From assembly GCF_002113125.1 (NCBI RefSeq), contig NZ_NEJP01000020.1:50459-114458 (forward strand): a stretch of DNA of 64,000 nucleotides, in the 5' to 3' direction. The notes beneath the pieces are model-generated. The model was not told the DNA's origin. It was given only the letters and a program-made list of their open reading frames with translations, and made no database searches. A program made the position numbers and the translations under genes. How positions within the stretch are numbered: the first letter of the stretch is position 1; every line of letters begins with the position of its first letter. The stretch is from Pseudomonas sp. B20(2017) (GTDB lineage Bacteria > Pseudomonadota > Gammaproteobacteria > Pseudomonadales > Pseudomonadaceae). Of the stretch, positions 16,533-24,489 are shown in pieces.

Positions 16533-16662
16533 AGGCCCAAGCTTAGCGTTCAATTGCGACAAGCAGAAAGCGTTCGCGCGGCAAAGTGCATCAGTGGGCA
16601 GTCGGGAGGGGCGGTGTAGACTGAGGTCACCGTGTATCAACGTCGAATGAAAGGGGCTGAAT

Positions 16663-17130
16663 GTGAAATTTCGCTGGCTGTTGTTGTTCGCTGTCGTTCC
16701 GCTATGGGCCCATGCGCTGGAAATAGGTGAGCGACTGGCACCCTGGACGCTGCTGGACCAGTACGATCAGCCGTTTACTCTCGATGACCGCACTACGACG
16801 CTGTTGGTGGCGCGTGACATGGACGGTGCGAAACTGCTCAAGCAAGCCATGGCCGATCAGCCCAAGGGCTATCTGGAGGCGCGGCACGCGGTGTTTGTCG
16901 CCGATATCCAGCGCATGCCGGCGCTGATCGCGAAGATGTTCGCCGTTCCGGCGATGCGTGACTACAGCTATCGAGTGTTGCTTGATCGCGAAAGTCGCGT
17001 GGCCTCTCGCTACCCTGGGGCCGAAGGCGCGGTGCTCTGGCTGCAGCTCAAGGACGGGCGTTTGCTGGCCCGGCACGAATACACCCAGGCGGCTGAACTA
17101 CGTGAGGCGCTGGAGCAGGCTCGCCCATGA
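16663..17130 (+). CDS. Periplasmic thioredoxin-fold-like protein without CXXC
   Basis: 155 residues from a GTG start (16663) preceded by AAAGGGGCTGAAT. Signal peptide MKFRWLLLFAVVPLWAHA. The mature part begins LEIGERLAPWTLLDQYDQPF, the opening of peroxiredoxin/AhpC-TSA-like proteins, and ends with a short beta hairpin and helix as in that fold, but there is no Cys. Similar genes are often named 'FAD/FMN-containing dehydrogenase' in databases, which nothing here supports. Overlaps the next gene by ATGA. Confidence 0.8.
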   Translation: MKFRWLLLFAVVPLWAHALEIGERLAPWTLLDQYDQPFTLDDRTTTLLVARDMDGAKLLKQAMADQPKGYLEARHAVFVADIQRMPALIAKMFAVPAMRDYSYRVLLDRESRVASRYPGAEGAVLWLQLKDGRLLARHEYTQAAELREALEQARP

Positions 17131-17816
17131 TCGGCGCCGAGCTGCTGTCGTCTGCGAGCCTGCTGCTGGGATGGCTGATTTACCTGCCGGTGCTGCTCTG
17201 GGCGATTGCACGCGCACCGTGGGTCGAGTTGTTCAGTGACAACCGACGTCAGCACTTGCTGTTCGGAACGGTGTTCGCGTTGTTTCTGCTGTGGCTGGTG
17301 CGCAGGGACTTCGACACCGGCGTGTCTTACCACTTCATCGGCATGACAGCGGTGACACTGTTGCTGGACTGGCCGCTGGCGATCGTCGGCGGACTGGTGG
17401 CGCAGCTGGGACTGGTGCTGTTGGGACGTCAGGATCTGGTGGCGGTAGGGGTCAACGGCGCCTTGCTGATCCTGTTGCCGGTGCTGATCACCGAATGCGT
17501 GGCGATCCTGGTCGAGCGTGCGCAGCCGCGCAATCCGTTCGTGTACATCTTCTGTTCCGGCTTTTTCGCCGCGGCGCTGTCGGCGTTGTTCTGCCTGACG
17601 CTGAGCCTGACGTTGCTCTGGTACGACGGCCTCTTTGCCATGCCCGAATGGCTGGAAGATTTCATCGGTTACCTGTGGCTGCTGATTTTTCCCGAAGCCT
17701 TCATCAACGGCATGGTGGTCAGCGCGCTAGTGGTGTTTTGCCCGGAATGGCTGGAGACCTTCAACCGCACCCGCTACCTTTCGGCGCCGTGGAAGGACGA
17801 CGATCCCAAGTCTTGA
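17127..17816 (+). CDS. CbiM-like (energy-coupling factor) membrane protein
   Basis: 229 residues with about six to seven hydrophobic helices and the CbiM-type segments FHFIGMTAV-like (YHFIGMTAVTLLLDWPLAI) and FPEAFINGMVVSALVVF. True CbiM/NikM start with a metal-binding Met-His-Ile N-terminus; this one starts MIGAELLSS and has no ATPase or CbiQ gene beside it. The partner is the periplasmic protein whose gene overlaps it by 4 bases. Substrate unknown. Confidence 0.82.
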   Translation: MIGAELLSSASLLLGWLIYLPVLLWAIARAPWVELFSDNRRQHLLFGTVFALFLLWLVRRDFDTGVSYHFIGMTAVTLLLDWPLAIVGGLVAQLGLVLLGRQDLVAVGVNGALLILLPVLITECVAILVERAQPRNPFVYIFCSGFFAAALSALFCLTLSLTLLWYDGLFAMPEWLEDFIGYLWLLIFPEAFINGMVVSALVVFCPEWLETFNRTRYLSAPWKDDDPKS

Positions 17817-17881
17817 TCCACATCAAATCCACCCAGCGCGCGGCATTTCATGCTCGGCCAAATCCCTTCAGGAGCAGCGGC

Positions 17882-18097
17882 ATGAGCGTGTACGAGTGGG
17901 CGAGGCAGGAAACCCGGCAGAGTCTGGAGATGGCGCAGGAGGTGGGGTTCGATCCGGGCTTGAGCCTGCGCGCTTTGCTCAGTGCGGTGGTGCAGCAGAG
18001 CAAGGCGGTGCGCAACGCCGAAGACCTGGCCGACGAGTTGCGCTTTCTGGCGGAAAACCTCGACGACGATCAGGACTACGGCTTCATGCGGCCCTGA
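17882..18097 (+). CDS. Conserved small acidic protein, unknown function
   Basis: 71 residues (MSVYEWARQETRQSLEMAQE...YGFMRP) from an ATG with CAGGAG 8 bases upstream. Mostly helical, acidic at the end (LAENLDDDQDYG). No signal or membrane segment. It converges on yacG with 6 bases between the stop codons. Confidence 0.75.
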   Translation: MSVYEWARQETRQSLEMAQEVGFDPGLSLRALLSAVVQQSKAVRNAEDLADELRFLAENLDDDQDYGFMRP

Positions 18098-18103
18098 ACG
18101 GGA

Positions 18104-18304
18104 TCAGTGACGTGGGTCGAAATCGCCGGAAAACAGTTCGTCCTCGGCATCCGGGGCCACCGGAATCTTGTGCTCTTCCGACGCCCAGGCGCCGAGGTCG
18201 ATCAGTTTGCAGCGGTCCGAGCAGAACGGGCGGTATTTGTTTTCCGGGGTGAATTCCACGGGCGCGCCACAGGTCGGGCAGTTGACGGTTGGGGTCTGGC
18301 TCAT
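18104..18304 (-). CDS. yacG: YacG, zinc-binding DNA gyrase inhibitor
   Basis: 66 residues with a four-Cys zinc finger (CPTCGAPV ... FCSDRCKLIDLGAW), the defining YacG sequence. YacG binds GyrB and inhibits DNA binding by gyrase. It overlaps coaE by 4 bases at the end of the pilBCD-coaE-yacG series. Confidence 0.95.
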   Translation of the reverse strand: MSQTPTVNCPTCGAPVEFTPENKYRPFCSDRCKLIDLGAWASEEHKIPVAPDAEDELFSGDFDPRH

Positions 18305-18924
18305 GATTGGCCTCCGGATAAAGTCAGGTAAAAGTGATGCAGGCGCTCGACCTCGCTGTGCAGCCAGGCGAGGTCGCGGTCGTTGACCACCACGTCGTCG
18401 GCACGGCTGACGCGGTCTTCGCGGCTGGACTGGGCCTTGAGGATCGCCTGGACCTGCTGTTCGCTGGTCTGGTCACGCTGCAAGGTGCGTTCGATCTGCA
18501 GTTGTTGCGGGGCGTCGATTACCAGAATTCGCTGGGTCATCGCGTATTGCCCGGATTCAATCAGCAGCGGCGAAACCAGAATCGCATAAGGCGATTTTGC
18601 CAGCGCCAGGTGATGGGCGATTTCTTCGGCGATCAACGGATGCAACAAGGCTTCGAGCCAGCGCCGTTGCTCCGGCACCTCGAAGATCAATTTGCGCAGG
18701 GCTGCACGATCCAGCGTGCCGTCGGCCTGCAACACACCGGGGCCGAAGTGTTCGGCGATCTTCGCCAGCGCCGGACGGCCAGGTTCGACCACCCAGCGCG
18801 CCGCGTGATCGGCGTCCACCACGTGGATGCCAAGATCGATGAAGTGCTGGGCGGCGGCACTTTTACCGCTGCCGATGCCGCCGGTCAGGCCGAGAATCCA
18901 GGGTTTTTCCACAGGGGTATTCAT
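18301..18924 (-). CDS. coaE: Dephospho-CoA kinase
   Basis: 207 residues from the ATG at 18924 that overlaps the pilD stop as ATGA. P-loop GLTGGIGSGKSA near the N-terminus and the family motif VDADHAARWVVEPG. Catalyses the last step of coenzyme A synthesis. Placement after pilD is conserved in pseudomonads. Confidence 0.96.
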   Translation of the reverse strand: MNTPVEKPWILGLTGGIGSGKSAAAQHFIDLGIHVVDADHAARWVVEPGRPALAKIAEHFGPGVLQADGTLDRAALRKLIFEVPEQRRWLEALLHPLIAEEIAHHLALAKSPYAILVSPLLIESGQYAMTQRILVIDAPQQLQIERTLQRDQTSEQQVQAILKAQSSREDRVSRADDVVVNDRDLAWLHSEVERLHHFYLTLSGGQS

Positions 18925-19793
18925 TTCAAACCGACAAACTGCCAATAGAAGCCGGTTATTTGACCACCCCAGAGCAAGGCAATCCAGCCGGCAATTGCCA
19001 GATACGGGCCGAAGGGAATCGGCGTCGAGGTTTTCTGGTCGCGCAGCTTGAGCAAAATCACCCCGAGCACGGCGCCCACCAGCGAAGACAGCAGGATGGT
19101 CAGCGGCAGAATCTGCCAGCCGCCCCAAGCCCCGAGCAGCGCCAGCAGCTTGAAATCGCCGTGACCGATGCCGTCCTTGCCGGTGATCAGCTTGAACAGC
19201 CAGAAAACCGACCACAGCGCCATATAGCCCAGCACCGCGCCCCACAGGGCGTCGTGCAGCGGCACGAACAGCTCGAAGCTGTTGACGATCAACCCCAGCC
19301 ACAGCAGCGGCAGCACCAGCACGTCGGGCAGTAACTGATGCTCGGTGTCGATCAGGCTCATGGCCAACAGGCCCCAGGTCAGCACGATCAGCAGGCACGC
19401 CGGCCAGCCGAAACCCAAGTGCCAGGCAATGAATGCCGAGAGCAGGCCGCAGGCCAGTTCGGTGAGCGGGTAGCGCTTGCTGATCGGGGCGCTGCAACTT
19501 GAGCAGCGCCCGCGCAGGAACACGTAACTCAACACCGGGATGTTTTCCCACGCGCGGATCCGGTGGCCACAGTGCGGGCATTGCGAGTGCGGCAGCATCA
19601 GGTTGTAGGTAGGCAACGGCGATTCACCGGGCAGTCCCAAAACATCGTGAGCCTGCTGACGCCATTCACGCTCGAGCATTTTCGGCAGGCGCCAGATCAA
19701 CACGTTGAGGAAACTGCCGACCACCAGCCCCAGCAACAGGGCGGTGAAGATAAAGGCCAGCGGATACAGGCTGAAGAGTTCGTCGATAGGCAT
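18921..19793 (-). CDS. pilD: Prepilin peptidase and N-methyltransferase PilD
   Basis: 290 residues, eight hydrophobic segments. A cytoplasmic loop holds two CxxC pairs (CPHCGHRI and CSSC), and the two catalytic Asp of the GxGD-type protease lie in LIDTEHQLLPD and GHGDFKLLALLGAW. PilD removes the leader of pilins and type II secretion pseudopilins and methylates the new N-terminus; PilA and PilE of this window are expected substrates. Confidence 0.96.
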   Translation of the reverse strand: MPIDELFSLYPLAFIFTALLLGLVVGSFLNVLIWRLPKMLEREWRQQAHDVLGLPGESPLPTYNLMLPHSQCPHCGHRIRAWENIPVLSYVFLRGRCSSCSAPISKRYPLTELACGLLSAFIAWHLGFGWPACLLIVLTWGLLAMSLIDTEHQLLPDVLVLPLLWLGLIVNSFELFVPLHDALWGAVLGYMALWSVFWLFKLITGKDGIGHGDFKLLALLGAWGGWQILPLTILLSSLVGAVLGVILLKLRDQKTSTPIPFGPYLAIAGWIALLWGGQITGFYWQFVGLK

Positions 19794-19794
19794 G

Positions 19795-21012
19795 TCAGAT
19801 CGCTGAGCCGAGTTGGAAGATCGGCAGGTACATCGCCACCACCAGACCGCCGACGATCACCCCGAGCACCACCATGATGAACGGCTCCATCAGGCTGGTG
19901 AGATTGTCGACCATGTTGTCCACCTCGTCCTCATAGAACCCCGCGACCTTGTCGAGCATATCGTCCAGCGCGCCGGACTCTTCGCCGATGGCGGTCATCT
20001 GCACCGCCATGTTCGGAAAGATGCCGGTGGAGCGCATCGAGAAATTCAGCTGCATGCCGGTGGAAACGTCCTGGCGGATACGCAGCACGGCGCGCTTGAA
20101 CACCACGTTGCCGGTGGCACCGGCCACCGAATCCAGCGCTTCCACCAGCGGCACGCCGGCTGCGAAGGTGGTGGATAAGGTCCGGGCAAACCTTGCCACG
20201 GCGGACTTGTACATCAATGTGCCCACCAGCGGCAGCTTGAGAAACCAGGCGTCGCGCCGGTCGCGCAGGGCCTGGGATTTTTTCAGGGCATGGCGGGTGC
20301 CGAAAAACGCAGCCACCAGCGCACCGAGAATCGCCCACCACCATTGCTGCATGAACTCGGACAGGCTGATGACCATCAAGGTGAAGGCCGGCAGTTCGGC
20401 ACCGAAGCCGGAGAACACCGACTGGAACTGCGGCACTACCTTGACCAGCAGAATCCCGGTGACCACCGCCGCCACCAGCACGACGGCGGTCGGGTAGGTC
20501 ATGGCCTTCTTGATCTTGGCCTTGAGGCTTTCACTCTTTTCCTTGTAGGTCGCGACCCGCTCCAGCAATGTGTCCAGGGCGCCGGACTGCTCGCCGGCAT
20601 CCACCAGGTTGCAGTACAGCTCGTCGAAATATTGCGGCTTCTTGCGCAGCGCGGCGGCGAAACTGTTACCGGCGGCGACCTCCTGTTTCACCTCGTCGAC
20701 CAGTTTGCGCATGGCCGGGTTTTCGAAGCCTTCGCCGATGATGTCGAACGACTGCAACAGCGGCACACCGGCCTTCATCATGGTCGCCATCTGCCGGGTG
20801 AACAGGGCAATGTCCTGAGCTTTGATCCGCTTGCCGAAGCTCAGCAGCGAGGCGGTTTTTTTGCGTACCTTGCCGGGGTTGATGCCCTGCTTGCGCAATT
20901 GGGCCTTGACCAGCGCGGGGTTCTGGCCGCTCAGCTCGCCGGTCACCTTGCTGCCTTTGCGGTCCGTGCCTTCCCAGGCGTAGACGCTGATTTTCGCTGC
21001 CTTGACCGCCAT
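19795..21012 (-). CDS. pilC: PilC, inner-membrane platform protein of the type IV pilus
   Basis: 405 residues with two T2SS-F domains (each has the L..R...ATM.KAGVPLL / LSTTFAAGVPLVEAL start) and three transmembrane helices. PilC couples the PilB/PilT motors to pilus growth. It is two bases downstream of pilB and one base upstream of pilD, so one operon. Confidence 0.96.
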   Translation of the reverse strand: MAVKAAKISVYAWEGTDRKGSKVTGELSGQNPALVKAQLRKQGINPGKVRKKTASLLSFGKRIKAQDIALFTRQMATMMKAGVPLLQSFDIIGEGFENPAMRKLVDEVKQEVAAGNSFAAALRKKPQYFDELYCNLVDAGEQSGALDTLLERVATYKEKSESLKAKIKKAMTYPTAVVLVAAVVTGILLVKVVPQFQSVFSGFGAELPAFTLMVISLSEFMQQWWWAILGALVAAFFGTRHALKKSQALRDRRDAWFLKLPLVGTLMYKSAVARFARTLSTTFAAGVPLVEALDSVAGATGNVVFKRAVLRIRQDVSTGMQLNFSMRSTGIFPNMAVQMTAIGEESGALDDMLDKVAGFYEDEVDNMVDNLTSLMEPFIMVVLGVIVGGLVVAMYLPIFQLGSAI

Positions 21013-21014
21013 GT

Positions 21015-22715
21015 TCAGTCCTTGGTGACCCGGTTGATTTCTTCAAGGCTGGTGATGCCTTGCATGGCCTTGATCAGGCCCGAGGTGCGCAGGTCGTTGA
21101 AGCCGTCCCGGCGCATCTGGGTATCGATTTCCAGCGAGTTGCCCTCGGCCATGATCAGGTGTTGTAGCTCGGGGGTGTTCTTCACCACTTCATAAATTCC
21201 CACGCGACCCTTGTACCCGCCGTTGCAGTGATCGCAACCGGAGGGCTCATAGATCGTGAAATTGCCGACGCGTTCCTCGGGGAAGCCTTCCTTGATCAGT
21301 GTCTCGCGGGGGATCTCGATGGGTTTCTTGCAATGGCTGCAGAGTTTTCGCGCCAGCCGCTGGGCAATGATCAGGCTCACCGAGGTCGCGATGTTGAAGC
21401 CGGGAATGCCCATGTTGTGCAGGCGAGTGAGGGTTTCCGCCGCGCTGTTGGTGTGCAGGGTGGACAATACAAGGTGCCCGGTCTGGGCGGCCTTGATCGC
21501 AATTTCGGCGGTTTCGAGATCGCGGATCTCGCCGACCATGATCACGTCCGGGTCTTGACGCAGGAACGAGCGCAGGGCCTGGGCAAAGTCCATCCCTTGG
21601 CGCGGATTGACGTTGACCTGGTTGATGCCTTCCATGTTGATCTCCACCGGGTCTTCGGCGGTGGAGATATTGATGTCGACGGTATTGAGGATATTCAGCC
21701 CGGTGTACAGCGAGACGGTCTTGCCCGAGCCGGTGGGACCTGTCACCAGAATCATGCCCTGGGGCTGTTTGAGGGCGGCCATGTACAGGTCTTTCTGCTC
21801 CGGCTCGTAGCCGAGGGCATCGATGCCGATCTGGGCGCTGGACGGGTCGAGGATTCGAATCACCACTTTTTCGCCCCAGAGGGTGGGCAGGGTGTTGACC
21901 CGGAAATCGATCGACTTGCTTTTCGACAGACGCATCTTGATCCGCCCGTCCTGAGGTTTGCGTCGTTCTGAAATGTCGAGGCTGGCCATGACCTTCAGCC
22001 GCGCGGCAATACGCCCGGCGAGCTGAATCGGCGGCTTCGCCACTTCACGCAGTATTCCGTCAGTGCGCACCCGCACCCGGTAGTTCTTTTCGTAAGGCTC
22101 GAAGTGCAGGTCGGACGAGCCGCTCTTGATCGCGTCCAGCAGCATCTTGTGTACGAAGCGCACCACCGGGGCATCGTCGGCATCGATCCCGCCGAGCGTA
22201 TCCTGCTTGCTGTCGTCGACCGACTCGATGTCCAGCCCGTCGAGGTCGACATCGGCCATTTCCTCCAGGCCGGTGGCGTGGGTGTCGAAGAATTTTTCGA
22301 TGGCGTCGGTGAGCTTGTCGTCCTCGACCAGAATGGCTTCGGTGCTCAGCCCGGTGCTGAACTGAATGTCGTTGATCGCCTGATGATTGCTCGGGTCGGA
22401 AATCCCCACGAACAGCTTGTTGCCGCGCCGCCAAAGGGGAAGGGCGTGGTGCTGGCGCACCAGTTTTTCGCTGACCAGCCCTTTGGGCTGGGTTTCCTTG
22501 TCGAGGCAGTTGAGGTCCATAAATGCCATGCCGAAATGCTCCGAGGCAATCTCGGCGACCTGCCAGCTCTTCACCAGTTTGTTCTGCACCAGGTAACTGA
22601 CCAGCGATACGCGATTGCGCTGCGCCTGTTGCCAGGCTTGCTGGGCACTCTTTTCCGTGAGCAATTCGGCCTGGACCAGTTGTTTGGCCAGACCGCTCAG
22701 AGCGATGTCGTTCAT
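21015..22715 (-). CDS. pilB: PilB, pilus extension ATPase
   Basis: 566 residues. N-terminal MshEN-type domain (about 10-150), then the hexameric secretion ATPase with Walker A GPTGSGKTVSLYTGL, Asp box and Walker B MVGEIRDLETAEIA, and a zinc-binding C-terminal part with Cys in LCSHCKKP and CDHCNGGYKG. Drives pilin polymerisation from the cytoplasmic side. Divergent from pilA across 226 bases. Confidence 0.97.
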   Translation of the reverse strand: MNDIALSGLAKQLVQAELLTEKSAQQAWQQAQRNRVSLVSYLVQNKLVKSWQVAEIASEHFGMAFMDLNCLDKETQPKGLVSEKLVRQHHALPLWRRGNKLFVGISDPSNHQAINDIQFSTGLSTEAILVEDDKLTDAIEKFFDTHATGLEEMADVDLDGLDIESVDDSKQDTLGGIDADDAPVVRFVHKMLLDAIKSGSSDLHFEPYEKNYRVRVRTDGILREVAKPPIQLAGRIAARLKVMASLDISERRKPQDGRIKMRLSKSKSIDFRVNTLPTLWGEKVVIRILDPSSAQIGIDALGYEPEQKDLYMAALKQPQGMILVTGPTGSGKTVSLYTGLNILNTVDINISTAEDPVEINMEGINQVNVNPRQGMDFAQALRSFLRQDPDVIMVGEIRDLETAEIAIKAAQTGHLVLSTLHTNSAAETLTRLHNMGIPGFNIATSVSLIIAQRLARKLCSHCKKPIEIPRETLIKEGFPEERVGNFTIYEPSGCDHCNGGYKGRVGIYEVVKNTPELQHLIMAEGNSLEIDTQMRRDGFNDLRTSGLIKAMQGITSLEEINRVTKD

Positions 22716-22877
22716 GGGGTTTCCACGTGCTTGCCGTTCATGACTTATAGCCTAGTCAAGTGACAGCGCCAAACACGCGGGGTGCAGGTGACAAAAAGTG
22801 TCAGATAGTGCGGTTACGGGTTGTAGGAATCGGCACGACGTCCGGGTCACGCCCAGCTGGCCGGGGCTGAAAGCGCT

Positions 22878-22893
22878 TGGCACGGGCTGTGCT
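22878..22893 (+). promoter_or_regulatory. Sigma-54 promoter of pilA
   Basis: TGGCACGGGCTGTGCT: GG at 22879-22880 and GC at 22891-22892, the correct 10 bases between them; only one base differs from the TGGCAC-N5-TTGCT consensus. Start of transcription should be near 22904, about 38 bases before the ATG. Fits activation by PilR encoded at 1693-3039. Confidence 0.88.
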
Positions 22894-22941
22894 GAGTCCA
22901 TTTCAGATCATGAGATTCCGACTCATGCATGGAGCGTGTCT

Positions 22942-23373
22942 ATGAATAAACAACAAGGTTTCACTCTGATCGAGCTGCTGATCGTGGTGGCGATCATCGG
23001 TATTCTCGCTACTGTGGCGCTGCCGCAGTATTCCAAATATCAGGCGCGGTCGAAGGTGACGGCGGGGCTGGCCGAGATCTCGGCAATGAAAGTGCCGTTC
23101 GAGGATGTGATTAACCAAGGCACTGATCCTACGCTGACTAATGTGGCGGGCAGTGCAACGGTTACAACCTCCAATTGTTCTGTTACGGCTTCGGGCACCG
23201 CTTCGTCGGGCGCCGGTTCAATTGTTTGCACGATCAAAAACGCTCCGGGTCCGGTACTGGACAAAACCATCACGCTTACCCGCTCTTCCGGTACGGGGGC
23301 AGGTGTATGGACATGTGCCACAACGGTGGCGCCGGATTATTCGCCAAAAGGCTGTACTGCGAGCGGTACCTGA
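22942..23373 (+). CDS. pilA: PilA, major type IV pilin
   Basis: 143 residues from the ATG at 22942; an in-frame ATG at 22798 lies before the sigma-54 promoter and is rejected. Leader MNKQQG is cut before FTLIELLIVVAIIGILATVALP, with Glu5 present. Two or three Cys in the C-terminal half (SNCSVTA, SIVCTIK, WTCATT, GCTASG; four in all) suggest two disulfides rather than one. Structural subunit of the pilus for twitching and attachment. Followed by a strong terminator. Confidence 0.95.
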   Translation: MNKQQGFTLIELLIVVAIIGILATVALPQYSKYQARSKVTAGLAEISAMKVPFEDVINQGTDPTLTNVAGSATVTTSNCSVTASGTASSGAGSIVCTIKNAPGPVLDKTITLTRSSGTGAGVWTCATTVAPDYSPKGCTASGT

Positions 23374-23390
23374 TTTATCGATGGGCTACA

Positions 23391-23419
23391 AAAATGCCCC
23401 GCAATGCGGGGCATTTTTT
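23391..23419 (+). terminator. Terminator of pilA
   Basis: Stem AAAATGCCCCGC / GCGGGGCATTTT with AAT loop and a run of Ts, 17 bases after the stop codon. Confidence 0.95.
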
Positions 23420-23486
23420 ATGGCGCGAGACTTCACAAAAGCTTCAATAATTTCAGGGTGTTAGGAACTTTCTGAAAAGCCGCAAC

Positions 23487-23525
23487 TTGCATGTAAGTAT
23501 TGGCCATGTCATGCAAATTGCATGA
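23487..23525 (+). promoter_or_regulatory. Three TTGCATG half-sites upstream of the BON gene
   Basis: TTGCATG at 23487-23493, then a perfect 17-base palindrome TCATGCAAATTGCATGA at 23509-23525 holding one half-site in each direction. The two direct copies are 31 bases apart, about three helical turns. They lie 65-100 bases upstream of the -24 box, where enhancer-binding proteins usually bind. A possible IHF site (TAACTTGTTGAAT, 23548-23560) lies between them and the promoter. Confidence 0.6.
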
Positions 23526-23588
23526 TTTCGGAAATTTCTTTTTCGGTTAACTTGTTGAATTTAAAGAATATTTTTAATTCGAAAAAGT

Positions 23589-23604
23589 TGGCACAGTGTT
23601 CGCA
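23589..23604 (+). promoter_or_regulatory. Sigma-54-like promoter of the BON gene
   Basis: TGGCACAGTGTTCGCA: GG at 23590-23591 and GC at 23602-23603 with the correct 10-base gap; one base differs from TGGCAC-N5-TTGCA. The region upstream is AT-rich, unlike its surroundings. It lies 66 bases before the ATG. Confidence 0.65.
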
Positions 23605-23669
23605 ACTACCTCGGTAACCCTGCTGACAAGACAACCAGCAGACTTTCCAGAAAAACAGGAGTTACTCGT

Positions 23670-24026
23670 ATGAAGAAGTTCGCTATCACTGCCGCTGCTG
23701 CTACCGCGCTGACCCTGACCATGGCATCCGGTGCATTTGCTCAATCGACTCAGACCACTCAGGCGCCAATGACCCTGGCGGCCGGTGAAGTCACCAAGGC
23801 TAAAGAAGCTACTTCCGATACCTGGATCACTACCAAAGTCAAAAGCGACCTGGTAACCGAAAAAGGCATTCCTGGCACCGACATCAAAGTCGAAACCAAC
23901 AAAGGTGTGGTTTCCCTGTCCTCTGACGTAGCGATCACCGAGGCTCAGAAAACCACCGCCGTGAACATCACCAAGAAAATCAAAGGCGTGAAAGCGGTCT
24001 CCGCTGACGGCCTGAAAGCCGAGTAA
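23670..24026 (+). CDS. Periplasmic BON-domain protein
   Basis: 118 residues. Signal peptide MKKFAITAAAATALTLTMAS ending GAFAQ; then a single BON domain (about 48-115: SDTWITTKVKSDLVTEKGIPG ... GVVSLSSDV ... VKAVSADGLKAE). BON proteins such as OsmY bind phospholipid membranes and are often stress-induced. Ribosome-binding site CAGGAG 9 bases upstream. It is a single-gene unit with its own promoter and terminator. Confidence 0.9.
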   Translation: MKKFAITAAAATALTLTMASGAFAQSTQTTQAPMTLAAGEVTKAKEATSDTWITTKVKSDLVTEKGIPGTDIKVETNKGVVSLSSDVAITEAQKTTAVNITKKIKGVKAVSADGLKAE

Positions 24027-24132
24027 GGCAAGACTTCTCGCCTGGACCGGGAGAAGACGCGACAGGCGGGCCGAGCAATACGTCTGCCGCACTTTAGAGT
24101 TCATGCGAACGGCCACACGGATTGTGGCCATT

Positions 24133-24164
24133 ACAGGCCCCGGCACATGTGTCGGGGCCTGTTC
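24133..24164 (+). terminator. Terminator region of the BON gene
   Basis: Hairpin ACAGGCCCC / GGGGCCTGT followed by TCTATTT. A second hairpin GGCCACA / TGTGGCC lies just before it at 24111-24129. Confidence 0.75.
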
Positions 24165-24192
24165 TATTTCAGAGGAGGAAAAAGCGTGGAGG

Positions 24193-24489
24193 TCAGTTGC
24201 CGCGTTTGCTGTTGATCTGCTTCAGGCGATTGCCTTCAAAGCGCAGGTATTGATACATGCCGTTGCTCGGGCCGTAGGTCCACTCTTCGACCTGAAACTC
24301 TTCACGACGGTTGGCGCTGCGCTTGTAACCGAGCAGATCGCGACTGACCGGCTCACCGCATTTCTGCAACACCTCGCTGGCGCGGTCGCCAAGGCTCACC
24401 AGTTGGCTGCCGCAGCGCAGGGTATCCGACGCCGTAGCCTGGCTGGCGATCAACGCCAGCCCCAATGCCGTCAGCCATTTGCGGTTCAT
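24193..24489 (-). CDS. DUF2845 secreted protein
   Basis: 98 residues from the ATG at 24489, which overlaps the DUF748 stop codon (TGATG); a GTG one codon earlier is the alternative. Signal peptide LTALGLALIASQATA. Two Cys (LRCGSQL and QKCGEP) are typical of DUF2845, small periplasmic proteins of unknown function related to SmpA/OmlA-like folds. Likely cotranscribed with the DUF748 gene. Confidence 0.85.
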   Translation of the reverse strand: MNRKWLTALGLALIASQATASDTLRCGSQLVSLGDRASEVLQKCGEPVSRDLLGYKRSANRREEFQVEEWTYGPSNGMYQYLRFEGNRLKQINSKRGN

